A stretch of DNA of 64,000 bases. Source: Massilia sp. TS11. GTDB lineage: Bacteria > Pseudomonadota > Gammaproteobacteria > Burkholderiales > Burkholderiaceae_D. Positions 63,947 to 64,000 of the stretch are shown here, piece by piece (within the stretch, counting starts at the first letter, position 1; every line of letters begins with the position of its first letter). The DNA is taken from NCBI RefSeq assembly GCF_022012445.1, contig NZ_JAKLTS010000016.1:29756-93755 (forward strand), in the 5' to 3' direction. The notes under the pieces are model-generated. The model did not search any database, was not told the DNA's origin, and saw only the letters and a list, made by a program, of their open reading frames with translations. Position numbers and translations under genes: made by a program.

Positions 63947-64000
63947 ATGAGCAAGATTTCACATCCTGCAAAAACGCCGCCCCCCAGCCTTTCCAGCCAA
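63947..64000 (+). CDS. Possible gene start running off the right edge
   Basis: An ATG at 63947 opens a frame MSKISHPAKTPPPSLSSQ that reaches the window end without a stop. AAGAAAG lies just before it, and the upstream 130 bases are AT-rich as in promoter regions. Only 18 codons are visible, so the product is unknown and the start is tentative. Confidence 0.35.
   Translation, partial: MSKISHPAKTPPPSLSSQ

Overview
The window is a GC-rich, densely coded bacterial chromosome segment. Its gene content and order point to a betaproteobacterium of the Oxalobacteraceae type (Massilia/Duganella/Janthinobacterium-like); this is inference from family knowledge, not a search. Supporting blocks are purM | AI-2E transporter-hda-HAD-pcnB-folK-panB, pgk-pyk-fba-purC, recA-recX, sucC-sucD and a Calvin-type class II aldolase. 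I saw no rRNA, tRNA, CRISPR array, prophage or intact insertion sequence. Most genes lie in tightly packed operons with ATGA-type overlaps, and no gap between genes exceeds about 300 bases.

Layout. 1-5.2 kb: end of a cyclopropane-fatty-acid synthase-like methyltransferase, then a minus-strand HD-GYP response regulator coupled to a large PAS/hybrid histidine kinase. 5.2-9.1 kb: msrA, a ParD-like regulator overlapping a methionine aminopeptidase, a flavin reductase, glutaryl-CoA dehydrogenase and a KTSC protein. 9.1-19.3 kb: a long minus-strand run of OmpW, two lipoprotein hydrolases, Sua5, purC, a GFA protein, fba, pyk, pgk and AzlD/AzlC. 20-26.5 kb: small metabolic genes, a YheT hydrolase, a PsiF-repeat protein, a BepA-like M48 protease, moaC, an esterase and a YcgR-like PilZ protein. 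26.6-31.2 kb: two type IV pilin-like genes, an FHA protein and DUF2889-sucC-sucD. 31.4-34.3 kb: a PIN-domain protein with an unknown partner, then recX and recA with a textbook SOS box. 34.4-39 kb: a TctD/TctE-like two-component system fused by overlaps to a DUF4212/sodium-solute symporter pair. 39-45 kb: a degenerate S9-like protein, a PPi-type phosphofructokinase and a two-subunit Tat-exported molybdenum hydroxylase. 45-51.6 kb: the conserved purM...panB block. 51.7-59.2 kb: a chaperone-usher-like locus with DUF4402 proteins, followed by a double-receiver histidine kinase. 59.2-63.8 kb: a four-gene overlapping operon (ion channel, two SET-domain proteins, homospermidine synthase) and a porin.

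The most unusual parts are the DUF4402 secretion locus with its nested inverted repeat, the ion channel/SET/SET/homospermidine synthase operon, the PIN-domain pair at 31.4-32.6 kb, the ParD-like/Map pair with an overlapping promoter-palindrome, an S9-like protein whose catalytic triad positions all appear substituted, and a symporter with a long coiled-coil insert and an EF-hand-like loop.
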